Part shown: in pieces, positions 1 to 12,164 of the stretch
Position numbering within the stretch: the stretch's first letter is position 1
Layout of the letters: the number at the start of each line of letters is the position of its first letter
Assembly (NCBI GenBank): GCA_024220505.1
Contig: JAKZZE010000009.1
Coordinates: 568,001 to 632,000 of the forward strand
Length of the DNA: 64,000 nt
Reading direction: 5' to 3'
Origin: Rhizopus arrhizus
Taxonomy: Eukaryota; Mucoromycota; Mucoromycetes; Mucorales; Rhizopodaceae
The notes under the pieces: generated by a model
Told to the model about the DNA's origin: nothing
Seen by the model: only the letters and a program-made list of their open reading frames with translations
Database searches by the model: none
Translations under genes and position numbers: made by a program

Positions 1-1735
1 AGTATAACACATTTACTTGGGTTCCATCGGTACCCAAGCTTGTAACTATGGTCTTCGCAAGACTTGAGGAGGCTTGGCATGTCGGCCTTAGCAGCTATGA
101 GAACCACATCGTCAGCATAGAGGAGGCAGTTCAACCGAAGGATAAGTTCGGTAGGGGAAATATCCATGGTTATAGGTCGTAGGCGCAGAAGGCGAGGTAA
201 CTCGTTAATGTATATAGAATACAAAAACGGAGAGAGGATTGACCCTTGTAGGACACCGGTGACTGGCGAGAAGCGTGTAGATGCTGTATTGTTGAGTAAT
301 ACTTCTATTTGGACCTCGTCAAATAAGTTTCGTAGTAGATTAATGAGCGCCGCAGGTGCTGTTTTTTCTAGCGTGTGCCATATTTGGCGGCGATCCACAG
401 TGTCATATGCTGACTTGATGTCCAAGAATGCTAGTACTGGGGTTATGCGATAGTGGCGACGGAGAACGGTACATATCTCTGCTAGGCAAAGGGTTTGGTC
501 TAAAGATCCTCTAGATTCGCGAAACCCGCCTTGGGCTATGTCTAAAGGAGGACTGTGATCTATCAGAAAGTGGTGAATACTACGTTCTAACAGCTTTCGG
601 AAAACGGACGTGAGGCTAATAGGTCTATGATTGCCAGGTTCAGTCGGATCACCTTTCTTGTAGATTGGTACTACTTGGGCCAAACGCCAATCAGCAGGTG
701 TGTAAGACCATGTCCAGCATAGCTGAAACAGAAACAGTAGTATAGGCGCAATGGCTGGTTGTAGAGGAGCGAGCATCTCTTGCCGGAGATGGTCAGGGCC
801 TGGCGCCTTCTTAGGTGGTAGTTGTCTAAGAGCATCTTTGACATCATCCAGTAAAATTGGGCAGGTATCTTGCGAAAAAGGAGTGGTATGATACCGCAAC
901 GAGTGATCTTCGTCCATATCTTGGAGTAGTCGTCCTGAATAGATCGTTTGCAAGTGCGAAGCCATTACCTCAGCTGCCTGTTCTGGGCCATCTATGGTAG
1001 AAAAGGAAGGTTTTAGATTTCTGTTTTTACGTATTTTACACAGCCTTGCAATTGCTGTAGTATACTCTCCCTTTTCCATTTTGTTACAGAAATCTTTCCA
1101 GGTTTCTCGCCTTCGCTGTTGGATCATTCTGCGCAATTTAGCCTTAGTTTCTTGGTGGAGCAGCCAATACTTTAGACAGTTTATTCCTTGTGCTCTCCGC
1201 CATTTCCTGTAGTAGTATTCTTTAAGATCAAAGACCTCTTGTAATTCGCGCGTCCAAAACTGTTGCTGGAAATCGTTTGTTCGCCTTGTATGACGTCCAC
1301 AAACCAAATCCAGAGATTGATAGATCGCTTGACAAAGGGCTCGATTGAATTGCTCAATATATGTCGCTGCGGAGGATCTGTTGTCAAAGGGAGGGACGTT
1401 GGTTGGGATGAGATCTTTGGTGATATGGGAAAAGTGTTCTACATATTGAGATCTGAGCTGGTCATCTTTTAGCTTGTTCAAGCGCCATAGGATTCGTTTG
1501 GGTGCATTGGTTCTTGGGGATGGTGTTGTCACTTGGAAGGAGAGTGTCATAAACTTATGGTAGGAGTCAAGCGATATCAGATAATATACACTCTTTTCAG
1601 AAAGTAAATTCGCCCAATGGCGAGAACAAAATTCAGGTTGTACGAAAAATAATTGCAGGTCGTTCCTACTCCAATACTTGTTGCCTCCGTTCGGACTCCA
1701 GATGTGGTAAAGGACTCTCCGAGCCGCGCTTTTTT
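1..1735 (-). mobile_element. Non-LTR (LINE) retrotransposon, endonuclease tail plus reverse transcriptase, cut by window edge
   Basis: The minus strand is one open frame of about 575 codons from 1735 to the window edge. It begins in what looks like the C-terminal end of an APE-type endonuclease and continues into a complete set of reverse transcriptase blocks. I read KKAPGPD, the GNHRPISLTS block, LDIKSAYDTVDR (catalytic Asp), GVLQGSILSPFLY and the catalytic YADDVVLIA box near 110-135. The order and spacing are those of LINE-type reverse transcriptases. The endonuclease N-terminus and any ORF1 are missing on the right, where the sequence becomes AT-rich at about 1735. The left side runs out of the window, so intactness of the 3' half is unknown. 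No frameshift or stop was seen in the part present, so the insertion is probably recent. Confidence 0.9.
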
Positions 1736-1844
1736 ATTTGAAAATTTTCTTATACAATAAACTAAAATGTATATTATGTCTTCTTTATAACTTTCTAAGA
1801 CGTTGATAATATATATATATATATATATTTATATATTAGATCTA

Positions 1845-2491
1845 AAATCCTTTTATACCAAGGGAGGGAAGTTGAATGGCCGGGTTTTACCATATCTTCC
1901 GTCCTCACTACGGCAACGTCCGTATTTTTTTTTTTTTGAAAAGATCCGAAAACCAAGTAAATCATGGTTCTTTCCGCTATTATTATGGCTTTATAGAATC
2001 ATACCAGCAAAGATAGACGACGATTATTGCCAATTGTGCAAACTACCAGAAGCAGAGCAGCATATGCTCTTTACCTGCATTCAAAAACAAGACCTGTGGA
2101 ACGCAGCCTTCAAGAAATACTTATCAAATCCTAAAGATCCCAACTGCAGCTCAATATTCGAGGACCTATCTACACTTAGATTATCCAAGTATTATATCTT
2201 ACACTACCATGACAAGTTTACAATTCATGATTTTTTTGCTACAGTCATTCGATTCATTTGGAAAGCCCACTGGCAACAATTTTTTGAGCAGACTCCTGTC
2301 TTGGATGAGATTGTCCTCAATCAAATCCAGAAGGAACTATTGAAACTATCTGCTTAAAATTCTTTATTCTAATACATTTTGTATTTTCGCGACAAGTCAC
2401 TGTTTCATACACTTGTATCGCTTTTAACCCTTATACTTTTTGATGAGTTTTAATAAATATTAAAATTTTCATCCATAAAAAAAAAAAAAAT
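1845..2491 (+). mobile_element. LINE 3' fragment with zinc-binding C-terminal domain and poly-A tail
   Basis: The plus strand carries about 170 codons ending in a stop at 2355-2357. They include CQLCKLPEAEQHMLFTC, a C-x2-C...H...C zinc-binding pattern typical of the region C-terminal to LINE reverse transcriptases (zf-RVT type), followed by Trp- and Phe-rich helices. After about 120 bp of AT-rich 3' untranslated sequence comes a run of about 14 A (2478-2491), the expected LINE tail. No start codon or reverse transcriptase domain lies upstream, so this is a 5'-truncated copy. It faces the opposite way from the reverse transcriptase at 1-1735, with about 110 bp including an AT microsatellite (about 1808-1830) between them. 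The two may be halves of one twin-primed insertion or two separate insertions. Confidence 0.75.
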
Positions 2492-2512
2492 TCTTCAGCT
2501 GTAACAACTAAA

Positions 2513-4078
2513 ATGAATTCTGAAGAAAATAAGCCTAAGTCCTTACAGTTAGAAGACAATATATTTCACCTTGATCTTCATCCAAGTAATGACCTTGTTG
2601 TCACTGGCATGATCAATGGTCGTATTCAATGGTCAGTAATAATAGAAGAAAAAATAAGCAAAAACGAATTGCATACTTATTTACTTCAAAACTTTTATAC
2701 AGTTACCAGTATGGTTTAGAAGAACATAAACATCTTTGGACTTCAAAGACATTTAAAAAGTCATGCAGAGGTGTTTCTTTCACATTAGATGGTTCAAGTA
2801 TGAAAAAGAAGGAAAAAAAAAGGAAATTTGAGAATTTAATTTTTTTTAATAGAAATCTTGGGAATCTCAAGAGATAGATCTATTCAAACGTTAGATACTG
2901 AAACTGGAAATATTGTCCGTACAATAGAAGCATCACATGAGTAAGACATAAGGGAGCAATATGGAATAATTAAAGCGAAACTCTAATGTTTTCAAACTTG
3001 TATAGATCACCCATTAATTCTTTATTAGTTATTGATGAATACATGACAGCAACAGGTGATGACCAAGGTGTAATTAAGGTAAAGCAAAAACAAAAGAAAT
3101 ACAGAAATAGTAGCATATGCTCATAGAAAAGAAAAGATTTGGGACAATCGTAAAGATAAGGCAGTGATGACATATGCAGAGCATGAAGACTATATATCTC
3201 AAATGACATACAGCCGCTCAAAAAAAACTTTAGTAGCAGTAGGGTAAGTATCACATGAAGAACATTAATTAAAAAAATACAAATATATATTGATAATAAT
3301 AGTGGTGATGGATATTTATCAACATGGGATATACGGAAACCAAATGTAGCAGCCATGTCAGATCAAATGGAAGATGAGCTGCTGTCGATTGCATTAATGA
3401 AGGTATTTAGAAACCTGGTTTGCAGCATTACATTGTATTATAACACGTATTTCTTAGAATGATAAAAAGGCAGTAGTGGGCACTCAAGATGGTATACTAA
3501 CTTTATGGTCATGGGGAGATTGGGGAGATTACAATGATAGAATCATTGGCCATCCTAATTCGATTGATGCTATATGTAAACTGGATGAAGATACCATTTG
3601 TACAGGAAGCAGTGATGGTATTATCCGGTAATGAAAAATAGATAATCAAATGTGTATATGTTACTGACCAGAAACCAAAAACATGAACAGTTTAGTGGGA
3701 ATTTTACCTAATCAGTTTCATGGTATATTGGGAGACCACGGAGAAGATATGCCAATTGAGAACTTGAAATTAACGCATGATAAAAAGTACTTAATATCAA
3801 GTGGACATGATGATAAATTGCAGTTTTGGGATGTTGCCCATCTTTTCCAAGAGGAACAAGAAGTAGAAGAGAATGAAGAGCCTGCTAACGTCGAAGAAAG
3901 AGAAATACTTATGACAACAAAAGAAGAAGACAACTCTGATAATGACAGTTGGGGCACAGATTCAGATGATGATGCACGACAGTCCAAAAAAAATGACAAA
4001 AAGCGTAAAAAGACACAAAAGAAAGAAGCAATAAAGCCCTCTAAAAAGAAGAATTCAGCATTTTTTGCTGACATGTAA
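2513..4078 (+). CDS. JIP5: WD-repeat ribosome-biogenesis protein WDR55/Jip5
   Basis: Eight exons: 2513-2631, 2703-2797, 2853-2940, 3006-3078, 3137-3243, 3303-3402, 3458-3627, 3691-4078. All phases join, giving 379 aa, close to the roughly 380 aa usual for WDR55. The N-terminus (IFHLDLHPSNDLVVTGMING) is the family's first WD blade. Further blades contain SRDRSIQTLD, TGDDQGVIKIWD, SGDGYLSTWD, TQDGILTLWSWG and SSGHDDKLQFWD. An acidic stretch (about 295-345) and a Lys-rich tail end in FFADM, matching the FFADL-type end of WDR55. Family members are nucleolar and needed for rRNA processing and 60S assembly. The exon-8 acceptor is taken at 3690 because only that one keeps the frame. The start codon lies 21 bp after the LINE poly-A. 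The 3' end faces the RhoGAP gene 30 bp away. Confidence 0.88.
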
Positions 4079-4108
4079 AAGAGGAGAGTTTTATAATATA
4101 CAAAAGGA

Positions 4109-6965
4109 TTAGAATAGTTTAGATGTATGTAATAATAAATATTCCACAGCTGCATTTTTATAACTGATGTCTAAGAAGTCTCTTGAAGGATCTTGATGTC
4201 TCATTAATGTAGGTGCAAAGACCATGGATAAGTTCTTGGTAGTCATTCTATTTAGCGAACTTGATTCACAAACTTTGTTTAAATGCTTGAGTAATATATT
4301 TAATGTATCTTTGTGAGCTTTAGGTAGCTGTGTTAATGCTTTAGTCGCCATTTCTAGCTTCTTTTCGTCATTGTTCATAGCTATTTTTAAAGATGCTAAG
4401 TACATAATGGTTCTTGTCATTCTTTTTTTTTTTTAAGAAAAAGCTTACTTGAAATATCAATAAGTTCTTGATAGCATTCAAATGTAAGAAGAGGATTAGG
4501 CAACTCTCTAAAGTACTGCTTCAAAACACTTGTAATAGCACAAACATCATTGTATTCATCTTCATTGCAAAGGTCAGCTTTATCTCCTTGCTCAAAGGCC
4601 AATTGAATAGCCCTTGTCTGTGCTGCTCCTCCTGATTTTCTATAAATGCCTTCATAGTCTAATCCTCTCTGCTCAACAGCCTTGATGCATTCTTCCACTA
4701 AAAGTGGCACAATTCGGCCTTCGAAATCCACACGTTCCACCAAGGAAGCTCCGAAAAGATTTTTATTGCCTGATTGATTGCGTTGTCAATAAATAAATTA
4801 ATTATATGCACATGTGCACGGTTTACCTGATGGCACGGGTAGCTGAGGAAGTAGCTTGTTTTCATGATTGAATACAGATGAAGAGTCAGACTGAAGATCA
4901 AAGCTGTTAGTGCTACAAGATGCATAAGCAGCGAGGCAAGATTGTGGCACTTGGCTGAGACATCTTGAATGAGCTAAAAATCCACATCCTTCACATCGGT
5001 ATTCTGATCTTCCCCATATCTTGTCACCGCAGACACCACATTTTGTTGGTCGAATGAATGAAGTAGGCATGAATGCATGGTTTCCGTGTAATGAGAGACT
5101 GGAATCCATAAATCCCGATTTCTTGGATAAGTTTTGTAAACTGCCAGTTGCAAATTTTGAAGAAAGATTGTAAATAGATGAAGATGCAGATGTGGATGAG
5201 GTTGAAGAGCTGGATATAGAAGGTTCAGGCTTTAGTTTAGAATTACTGGCATTTGCGCCATTAGTGTTGTTGCTGTGTGTAAATTTGTTAAACATGGTGC
5301 TTCCTTTCTTCTTGATACGGAATAGCGTAGGTGTTTGATCACCAAGATAACTGTTCCTTGAAGATACTTTACAAATAACTGAATCAGCATCCGATAATTT
5401 ACGAGGTCTTATTGAACTGGATGACTGTGATGGAGAAATGGTAATAGGTGGATCAGTAGGCTCTTCTGATTTGGTATTATTCAAACTGATTAAATCATGC
5501 ACAAGTTCATTTCGTGTTTCCTTCAAATCTTTTGTTTCGGCATAAAGTAGATCTCTTTGTTGAGTTATAGACTTTAATTGAGTTTTTAGGCTTTTTTGAT
5601 AGTTTGCATAATAAGCACTAAGTGCTTGTTTATCAACAGCTTGATCGATTTCAACTACCAGTGTGTCGCGATGTTTAATTAATTCACTACACGCATTCTC
5701 AAGCTGAGATCGGAATATAGCTAATCTATCCAAATCCTTTTTTGAAAGCAAGCCTGAGTCTTTTCGTAACAAAGCAGTAATAATAAACTCCTGTTGCTGT
5801 TTAATAAGGGCTTCTTTAGCATATTCTTCTTTAACTTTAGTAAATTCATCAAGTGCTTGTTGGCTGGCTTTCTAAATATAAACACCCACGAGTTATTTTT
5901 GAGATAAAATGAGACTTCTTTTTTTCCCTGAAATACCTGTAATAATTTATAATCTGATTCTAACTCTTTTAGATTTGACCTAGCCTCTGATAATTCTTGT
6001 TTTAACTTATTAACATCAAAGTGATTAACATCGTTGTCGCGTGCCTCAATGGCTTGCTTCAGTGAAGAAGTTCTTAAGGAAGACAATAATATTTCTGATG
6101 CTCTATTAATGCGAGATTGAGTTGCACTTTCAGTGGAGGAGTCAAAGTTTAAGGATAAGTTAGCACCAAGCGAATTTGATAAGTTATCGAGTAATTCACT
6201 TGAATTATTGTCAAAAAAAGAAAGGGTGACTGGTGAAAGTACAGATAAAAGTGATTCATTATTGACCTTCGTGTTACTGGAGTTGCTTCGTGATCTGGCA
6301 GGTGTAGGCGGGTCCTTTACTGGTTCACGTTGTGGTAAATCTGATAATGCTCCAGGCTACAGTATTATATGTTACTTCATTATTAAAGCAAGTTTTCATT
6401 AAGCTTTTATTTACCTTTACTTTATTTTTCCTGGATGCCTTTCGCGTTTCATAACATATGGTACAGTATATTCCCTGAAAAAAAAAAGGTGAATAGATGC
6501 TTAACTTTCTTTTTTTTTACTGCATACCTTTTTTGTTTGAGTAAAGATTAGATCTTCTATTTTATTTTTACAAGATACGCATTTAAAGCAATCCGAGTGA
6601 TAAGCTTTGTCTCCTAAATTAACGTATAAGCATTTATATTCCAAACATGTTACTTATTCTATTCACCTGTCATAATAGCTTCATTTCGGATGATTCCATT
6701 ACACACTGTACAATTATATGAACAATTGTCACATACTGGTTTGCCATTATCCAATAATAATAAATTCGTTTTGTTCTTCACGCACTCTTTACATTTATCA
6801 CAGATAAAGCTATTTAAAAGAAAATTAATATCTACATGGAACAAGAGAAATTTTTTTGTACCATTTGATATGAAATAACGAGTCACCAAAAGCAACAACA
6901 GCGCCTTCTTCAATTGGGTTTGAACAGCCTTTGCAGTTAGGAACAACTATTTCTTCTGCAGTCAT
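4109..6965 (-). CDS. LIM-LIM-coiled coil-C1-RhoGAP protein (Rga type)
   Basis: Eight exons: 6862-6965, 6667-6809, 6528-6613, 6415-6474, 5937-6356, 4827-5871, 4449-4769, 4109-4395; joined frame 821 aa. Two LIM domains lie at about residues 11-130 (C-x2-C pairs, YHSDCFKCVSC in the second). A Ser-rich linker and long coiled coil follow (about 190-420), then a C1 zinc domain at about 540-590 (PTKCGVCGDKIWG...CEGCGFLAHSRC), then a RhoGAP domain from about 625 to the end. The RhoGAP part has GIYRKSGG with the arginine finger and the helix LPNPLLTFECYQEL. The layout resembles fungal Rga proteins that inactivate Cdc42 or Rho1 at growth sites; the C1 domain suggests membrane recruitment by lipid. The last intron (4396-4448) is assigned from domain continuity across a T-rich run. 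The chain stops shortly after the RhoGAP core. Confidence 0.88.
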
Positions 6966-9900
6966 TTTTCTATTTAGAGTGAAAATAAAATAAATAAAAA
7001 AAGAAAAGAGAGAGAAGAATAAGATACAAGTGAGTATAAATATTAAGCTTTTTTAAATTAGTGGTGTAACATTAAAAATTATCTAAAATGCCTTATTTGG
7101 TATCGAGCATTACAATAAGACACCCACAAAGCTTTTATTGCAATGAAATAACAAAATGAAAAATAAACATGACTAAAAATACTATTAATCATTCCAGTAT
7201 TTATTTTAAGCTCTTTTTATTACCATAAAAACAATATAATATATTGTCTTTCCGGTAAATGATTTTGTGTAAGAAACTGTCAGGAGCAGATCAAATTCTA
7301 TTTGAAATACTTTATAGATACCGAATTTCTGTTTATTAGCAAAACAGTATCTTTAAAAACGTGCAAAGAATAGTCAATTAATAAACCACTTAATCATAAC
7401 ATATTAAGAAGCAATAACACATTGCATAGACTTTTGCTTACTATTATTATCCTCTTTATCTAGTCAGTTTCATTAAGCTATTGTTTAGTAGTCAATTTAC
7501 AAAGTGTAACACTAGTGTTTGGTCAAGAAAATGATACTAGCATACTGTTCATTGTCATATGATTGAATTTACTTCTGTAGGGGTTTAGAGTTGGCTTTTT
7601 AGTATGTCAGTTATGGCTTAACATTGACGCAAACTGTGTACATCTAGGTTTTGGATCTTAGTTCAGAATAGACTATGCTGTTGTCTTTATGAAATCTTAA
7701 TTTGGCAATGATACAAAAACTATTTATTCGTAGTACGTTAAAGTAATTTATTCTCTCTCATTTTTTATTTATTCTAATTTACGATATATTTATTTCATTT
7801 TATGTAGTAGACCTGCCTGAATATATTTGATTTCATTGGCTTAGTTTTTATACTATAATGTATAGTATGTCCCGTCATTTGGAATATTCTAAACAGCGTG
7901 TTGCCGATCAATAAAATCAAATGCTTTGAGCACATAGATAGCTATATTTGGTATAGCAAATAAAGCATCAATACAATTAGTCATAAAACAAAGTGAATAA
8001 TGATCATGCAAAATTCTAGACTCTAATTTTACTGCAAATATTGAATCAGGGTTATACTCAACCATATTAGATAAATTGGAAGTACTTCACTCAAAATCGT
8101 GGTGTTATCAGATCCATCCTAGGACGAGCATTATTAAAATCGTTTATAAGATGCTTTAAGCCAGAATAGTTGACTATATTAGGATTACTGATGACACTAC
8201 AAACTAAATAAATAAAGTTTCAACTTTGGCTTTCTTAAGTGCAACGTTAAAGAGAAGCAGAAACTATACCATAATAGAATTCTACCAATCTTGTCAAAAG
8301 ATTTGGCATCATTGATCATTGCATTGATATCTAAGAGTAGTATTTGTACACTTATTATTTTACCAATTGGAGCATAAATATACATATTACTTGAAAGTGA
8401 GAGTCACTCTTGAAAATTTTTAAGAGGACATTATTCTTAAAGCTGGGCGGTATTTGCAAAGCTTATAGTCAGTTAATTTGGCATTAAACTAAACATTATT
8501 GATGTGTTTGCTTTAATACTAGAGCTACAAGTTACAGACTACATAGTTAATATTATACTGACTGAGTAAAGTAATAAAGCCGCTTTCTTTATATGTATTT
8601 TTCTGTTTGTACCGGCAGAGACAGAGTTGAAATTAAAAGCTTCGCCTAGAACAATTTTCCTACGATTTCTCAAAATCCTTATCTGTTTTGAGCCTAATAC
8701 ATATAGCATTGTTGCGTCAAACTCTCAAGCTTTGCCTCAATAAAGACTTAAAATTGCTGCATTTTACCCAAAAATAATAAATTAGAAAAATATGTAAAAA
8801 ATCCTACTCTAAAAATACATTGATCAATATCAGTACGTAAAAATATTGTATTTGAGGTGTTTTTTTTTTTGGGATGCAATTAATGTTAAAAATAGTTCTT
8901 TAAGATGGCTTATTTTTCTTTTTCTGCATACGTGATAGAAAAACAGTTACACATGAACACAATGGACTACTTCTGCAAAAAATCAATAAGTAACAGCTGT
9001 CTTTTCTATGCTAGTAGTTGGATATTTATCGGCATTATTCCCCTTATTTATTTTAGTGTTAGGAAATTACCGCCACTCTTCCCATATATGCTGTAATAAT
9101 ACTGTTGTCGTGTTTGGATTTGATGTAAAAAGACAAAAACTTGTGAAGACAAGGTATCATTTTATATTGTTTTTGCAATCCCCTCCCTTTTTTGCTTTTT
9201 TTTATTATAAGTATGGACCAAAATACTTTAAAAATATTCTACTTGAAGCTACTACAAGAGGAACAAAAAAATTATTTGAATCTGGAAGGTATTGTTGCTT
9301 GATTTACTCAATAAAATTGATGTTGTCATTACGCACAAGGTTTAGACCATCTTATTTCAATCAACTTATTTATCAATAGGAGTTTTATAAGACATTATTC
9401 GCCATGTTAAATCCTATTCTAAAAGTAAATATAAAGAACGATGACTATCTGATCTGTTGGGATAGATAAATCATAAAAATCATACGTTAAATCAGCTATA
9501 ATTAAAAATTGTCGTAATTTTGTTTGTAATAAATAAGATCATAACAGCGAATCTCTCGGAAATCTGATAGACTATGTTTATTTAGCGTATGAAGCTGCCA
9601 GTTTATCCGTATGGTAGTTTGCTGGGAGTGCACCCCATCTATTTTTTGCTTTTAAAATTACCAGGTTTTGGGGGATAGAACTTGATTATTTTTACTATTA
9701 AATAGAACTGAGGATGTACAAGCTGAATATCATGCCATAAACATAAGGTGATTATATAGTGTTTGGCTATTGCAGAAATACGAGGGCTTATTTCTATTTT
9801 TTATTTTCTATCAAAGTAGCATACATTTCCTATTTGTCCAAGTTAGTTAAACCAATAAAAATGTCCGTAGAATATTATGAAAAGATCTTTGGTATGTATT

Positions 9901-10162
9901 ATGTGTTACATTAAGAGTTGCATAACAGCTAATGTCATATTAAATTATGTGCTGTCAATGATGATTCTTGTCCCCATTTTTGTACCAATTAGTGTGTGAA
10001 GTTTTGGGGCGAATTTAAAGAACGATTCGCATAAATTGAAAGATGATTTATTACCTTTTCTTTTCTTTTTTTCTATTTTACGACCAACATATGAACACTT
10101 TAACTATTTACAATTTATATCATTATTTACAAAGAAACTTACAAATCAATAGCTCGGCTATC
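6966..10162. other. Gene-poor AT-rich intergenic stretch
   Basis: Very AT-rich DNA with only short, unrecognisable ORFs. The longest (9008-9379 +) has hydrophobic, low-complexity content and no recognisable motif. I see no tRNA, repeat array or transposon motif. It holds the promoter of the RhoGAP gene on the left and of the lipase gene on the right. Confidence 0.6.
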
Positions 10163-11461
10163 ATGGCTTTATTAACACAAGCACAGGTGAAAGTAAAAGC
10201 ATTTAAAGCCAAAAAGGAACAGCATACACTTTCTGTCCTATACCCAGCAAGATCAACCATTTTGCCAGTCGATTCCTTCTTTTCCGGCCCTGCAAAAATT
10301 ATTAAGCAAACAGGAAATATTACTACCGAGAAAATACTAGGAAAAGATTATGCATCAACAGAAACAATTAAAAAACAATCACATTCAGGTCCCGTCTGCC
10401 CCAGCTATGTTGCACCAAGGGAACCAATTGTCTTATGTCATGGTTTATTTGGATTTGACGTTCGAGGGCCAGAAAGTTTTCCAGCCTTACAACTGCGCTA
10501 TTGGGAGGGAATAGAAGATTCACTAGCAAAATTAGGAGCTAAAGTGATTGTTACCAAAGTGCCACATTCAGGCAGTATCTGGGAAAGATCACGGGCTTTA
10601 CATAATATCCTGAAGTCCGTTTTAGTGGGGAAAAAAATAAATTTCATTGCACACTCTATGGTAGTTTTTTCTTAGTGATTTTATACAATATTCTTATTGG
10701 TACATATAGGGCGGGCTGGATTGTCGACACTTATTAGCCAATAATCATAACCGGCCTTACCATGTACAGTCTCTCACAACTGTCTGCACACCTCATCGAG
10801 GCTCTCCTGTGATGGACTGGTTCAGGGATAATATGGGCTTAGGCTGTGAAAATTACACTTCTTGGTGTCCTACTGAACCAACTACGATCTCTTTACAAAA
10901 ACCTACAACACGACAACAAGCAACAGCAACTATACCAACCAGTAATAATAAATGGATAAAGCTTGATAGATTGATCCTTGATTATTTTGATGCTCCAGCA
11001 TATGCCCATTTAACGACAGATTTCTGTAGTAACTATTTTAATCCAAATACCCCTGATGATCCAACTGTAAAGTATTACTCTTATGGTGCATCTTCACAGT
11101 TTTCAGCTTGGTCATCATTACTAAATTTACCCGGAAGAATGGTGTACGAGAAAGAAGGAGATAATGATGGCATTGTAAGCGTTAAGAGTGCACAATGGGG
11201 TACATATGTAAAAACTGTACAGGCTGACCATTGGGACATGAGTGGAAAAAGGTAAACTTGCACTTGTTTCCATATCAACCGTTTCTAACTGAATCCTTAT
11301 AGTTGTATACCGTAAGTTTTGGCTTTGATCTGACTTGCTAAAAACTAACAAAACTTTCTTTATTCAGATATCGTTTAGCAAAATCGAAAAATGGTCAAGA
11401 CTTTGACAGAATAAGCTTTTATGCTGAACTGGCAACCCATTTATACAATCAAGGTCATTGA
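10163..11461 (+). CDS. Alpha/beta-hydrolase, triacylglycerol lipase-like
   Basis: Three exons: 10163-10660, 10710-11251, 11368-11461; 377 aa. The chain has the lipase features in order: oxyanion loop HGLFGFD (about residue 94), nucleophile elbow AHSMGG with Ser at about 165, split by intron 1, an acidic residue in GDNDGIVSV (about 320) and the catalytic His in DHWDMSG (about 340). This resembles the lipase family with the HGLxG oxyanion signature that hydrolyses acylglycerols. Introns are GTAGTT...TATAG (49 nt) and GTAAAC...TTCAG. The start at 10163 is chosen because its context (tatcATGGC) is better and the in-frame extension to 10043 is a hydrophobic, pyrimidine-rich stretch; that longer start would add 40 residues and a possible signal anchor. 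Substrate and location are not decided by the sequence. Confidence 0.8.
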
Positions 11462-11777
11462 GTATAATGTTCATTAAACTTATCAAGGGTATGCAAGTAT
11501 ATTAAAGAGTAATTTGTCACGGAATACAAAGGACATTAGCGCAAATTGTAAGCAGATAGCTTCAATAGTTCTTTCTGTATTTGTCATTGAGTATAGTGTG
11601 CTACATGTACTGTATTTTCTAAATTTTTTGGAAAAATAAAAAATAGTTTGAAAAGTGATGAGGTAATTTAGAAAAGAAGTTGATTCTTTTAGATAAAGAT
11701 TCGCAAAGCCTATCAAAAAAGTTCTTGACTTCCACCGCAAGAGATTTCATAAATTCTGTAAATGATTGTTGAGCTTC

Positions 11778-11808
<31 letters not shown>

Positions 11809-11897
11809 GGGACTTTTTAAATAAAAGTATCGTTTGATTGTAATACATTTTATGCATTCTCTATTGTGTGACCATTTTTACTAAAAAAATCTTTGAT

Positions 11898-12098
11898 TTA
11901 TTCTGGCTTTTCCCAGATTTTTTTCTTTTTTCTTTTAAATAATGGTTCACAATATTGGCCTCGATAGTCCGAACGAGGAAGGGGTACATAACTTTGATAA
12001 TTCACCATATTTTGATTATCATCATTTAAAAGCCATTGAAAGCGTAAATATTCTTCATAATTAATGAAATAAAAAGTTGATTTATTGTTCAATAGCAT
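11898..12098 (-). CDS. Unrecognised small ORF, divergent from AMP deaminase
   Basis: A 66-codon ORF with balanced composition, rich in Tyr, Asn and aromatic residues and ending in a Lys-rich tail. It includes YEEYLRFQWLLNDD and SYVPLPRSDYRGQY, which look more like real protein than the random ORFs nearby. It starts 66 bp from the proposed AMP deaminase start on the other strand, as expected for a gene pair with a shared promoter. I do not recognise the family. The rest of 11462-12164 is AT-rich intergenic DNA with an A/T homopolymer at about 11781-11810. The ORF could also be chance or an exon of a larger minus-strand gene. Confidence 0.35.
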   Translation of the reverse strand: MLLNNKSTFYFINYEEYLRFQWLLNDDNQNMVNYQSYVPLPRSDYRGQYCEPLFKRKKKKIWEKPE

Positions 12099-12164
12099 GA
12101 CAGTAAATACCTATGTCAAAATTTATCAGTATCTCCTTCCGCAGTGCAAAATCATTTATCAGAA

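Noticed and set aside
9008..9379. 123-codon hydrophobic ORF in the 7-10 kb gap
   Set aside because: Low-complexity Phe/Leu/Tyr content, no conserved motif, and no gene-like context such as introns or neighbouring exons.
9860..10024. Possible tiny two-exon gene (ATGTCCGTAGAATATTATG... and ...WGEFKERFA stop)
   Set aside because: The only GT-AG join puts the second piece out of the attractive frame, so no consistent product exists.
10043..10162. Upstream in-frame start for the lipase gene
   Set aside because: The extra 40 residues are Phe/Tyr-rich and look like an untranslated pyrimidine-rich leader; 10163 has the better start context. It cannot be excluded as a signal anchor.
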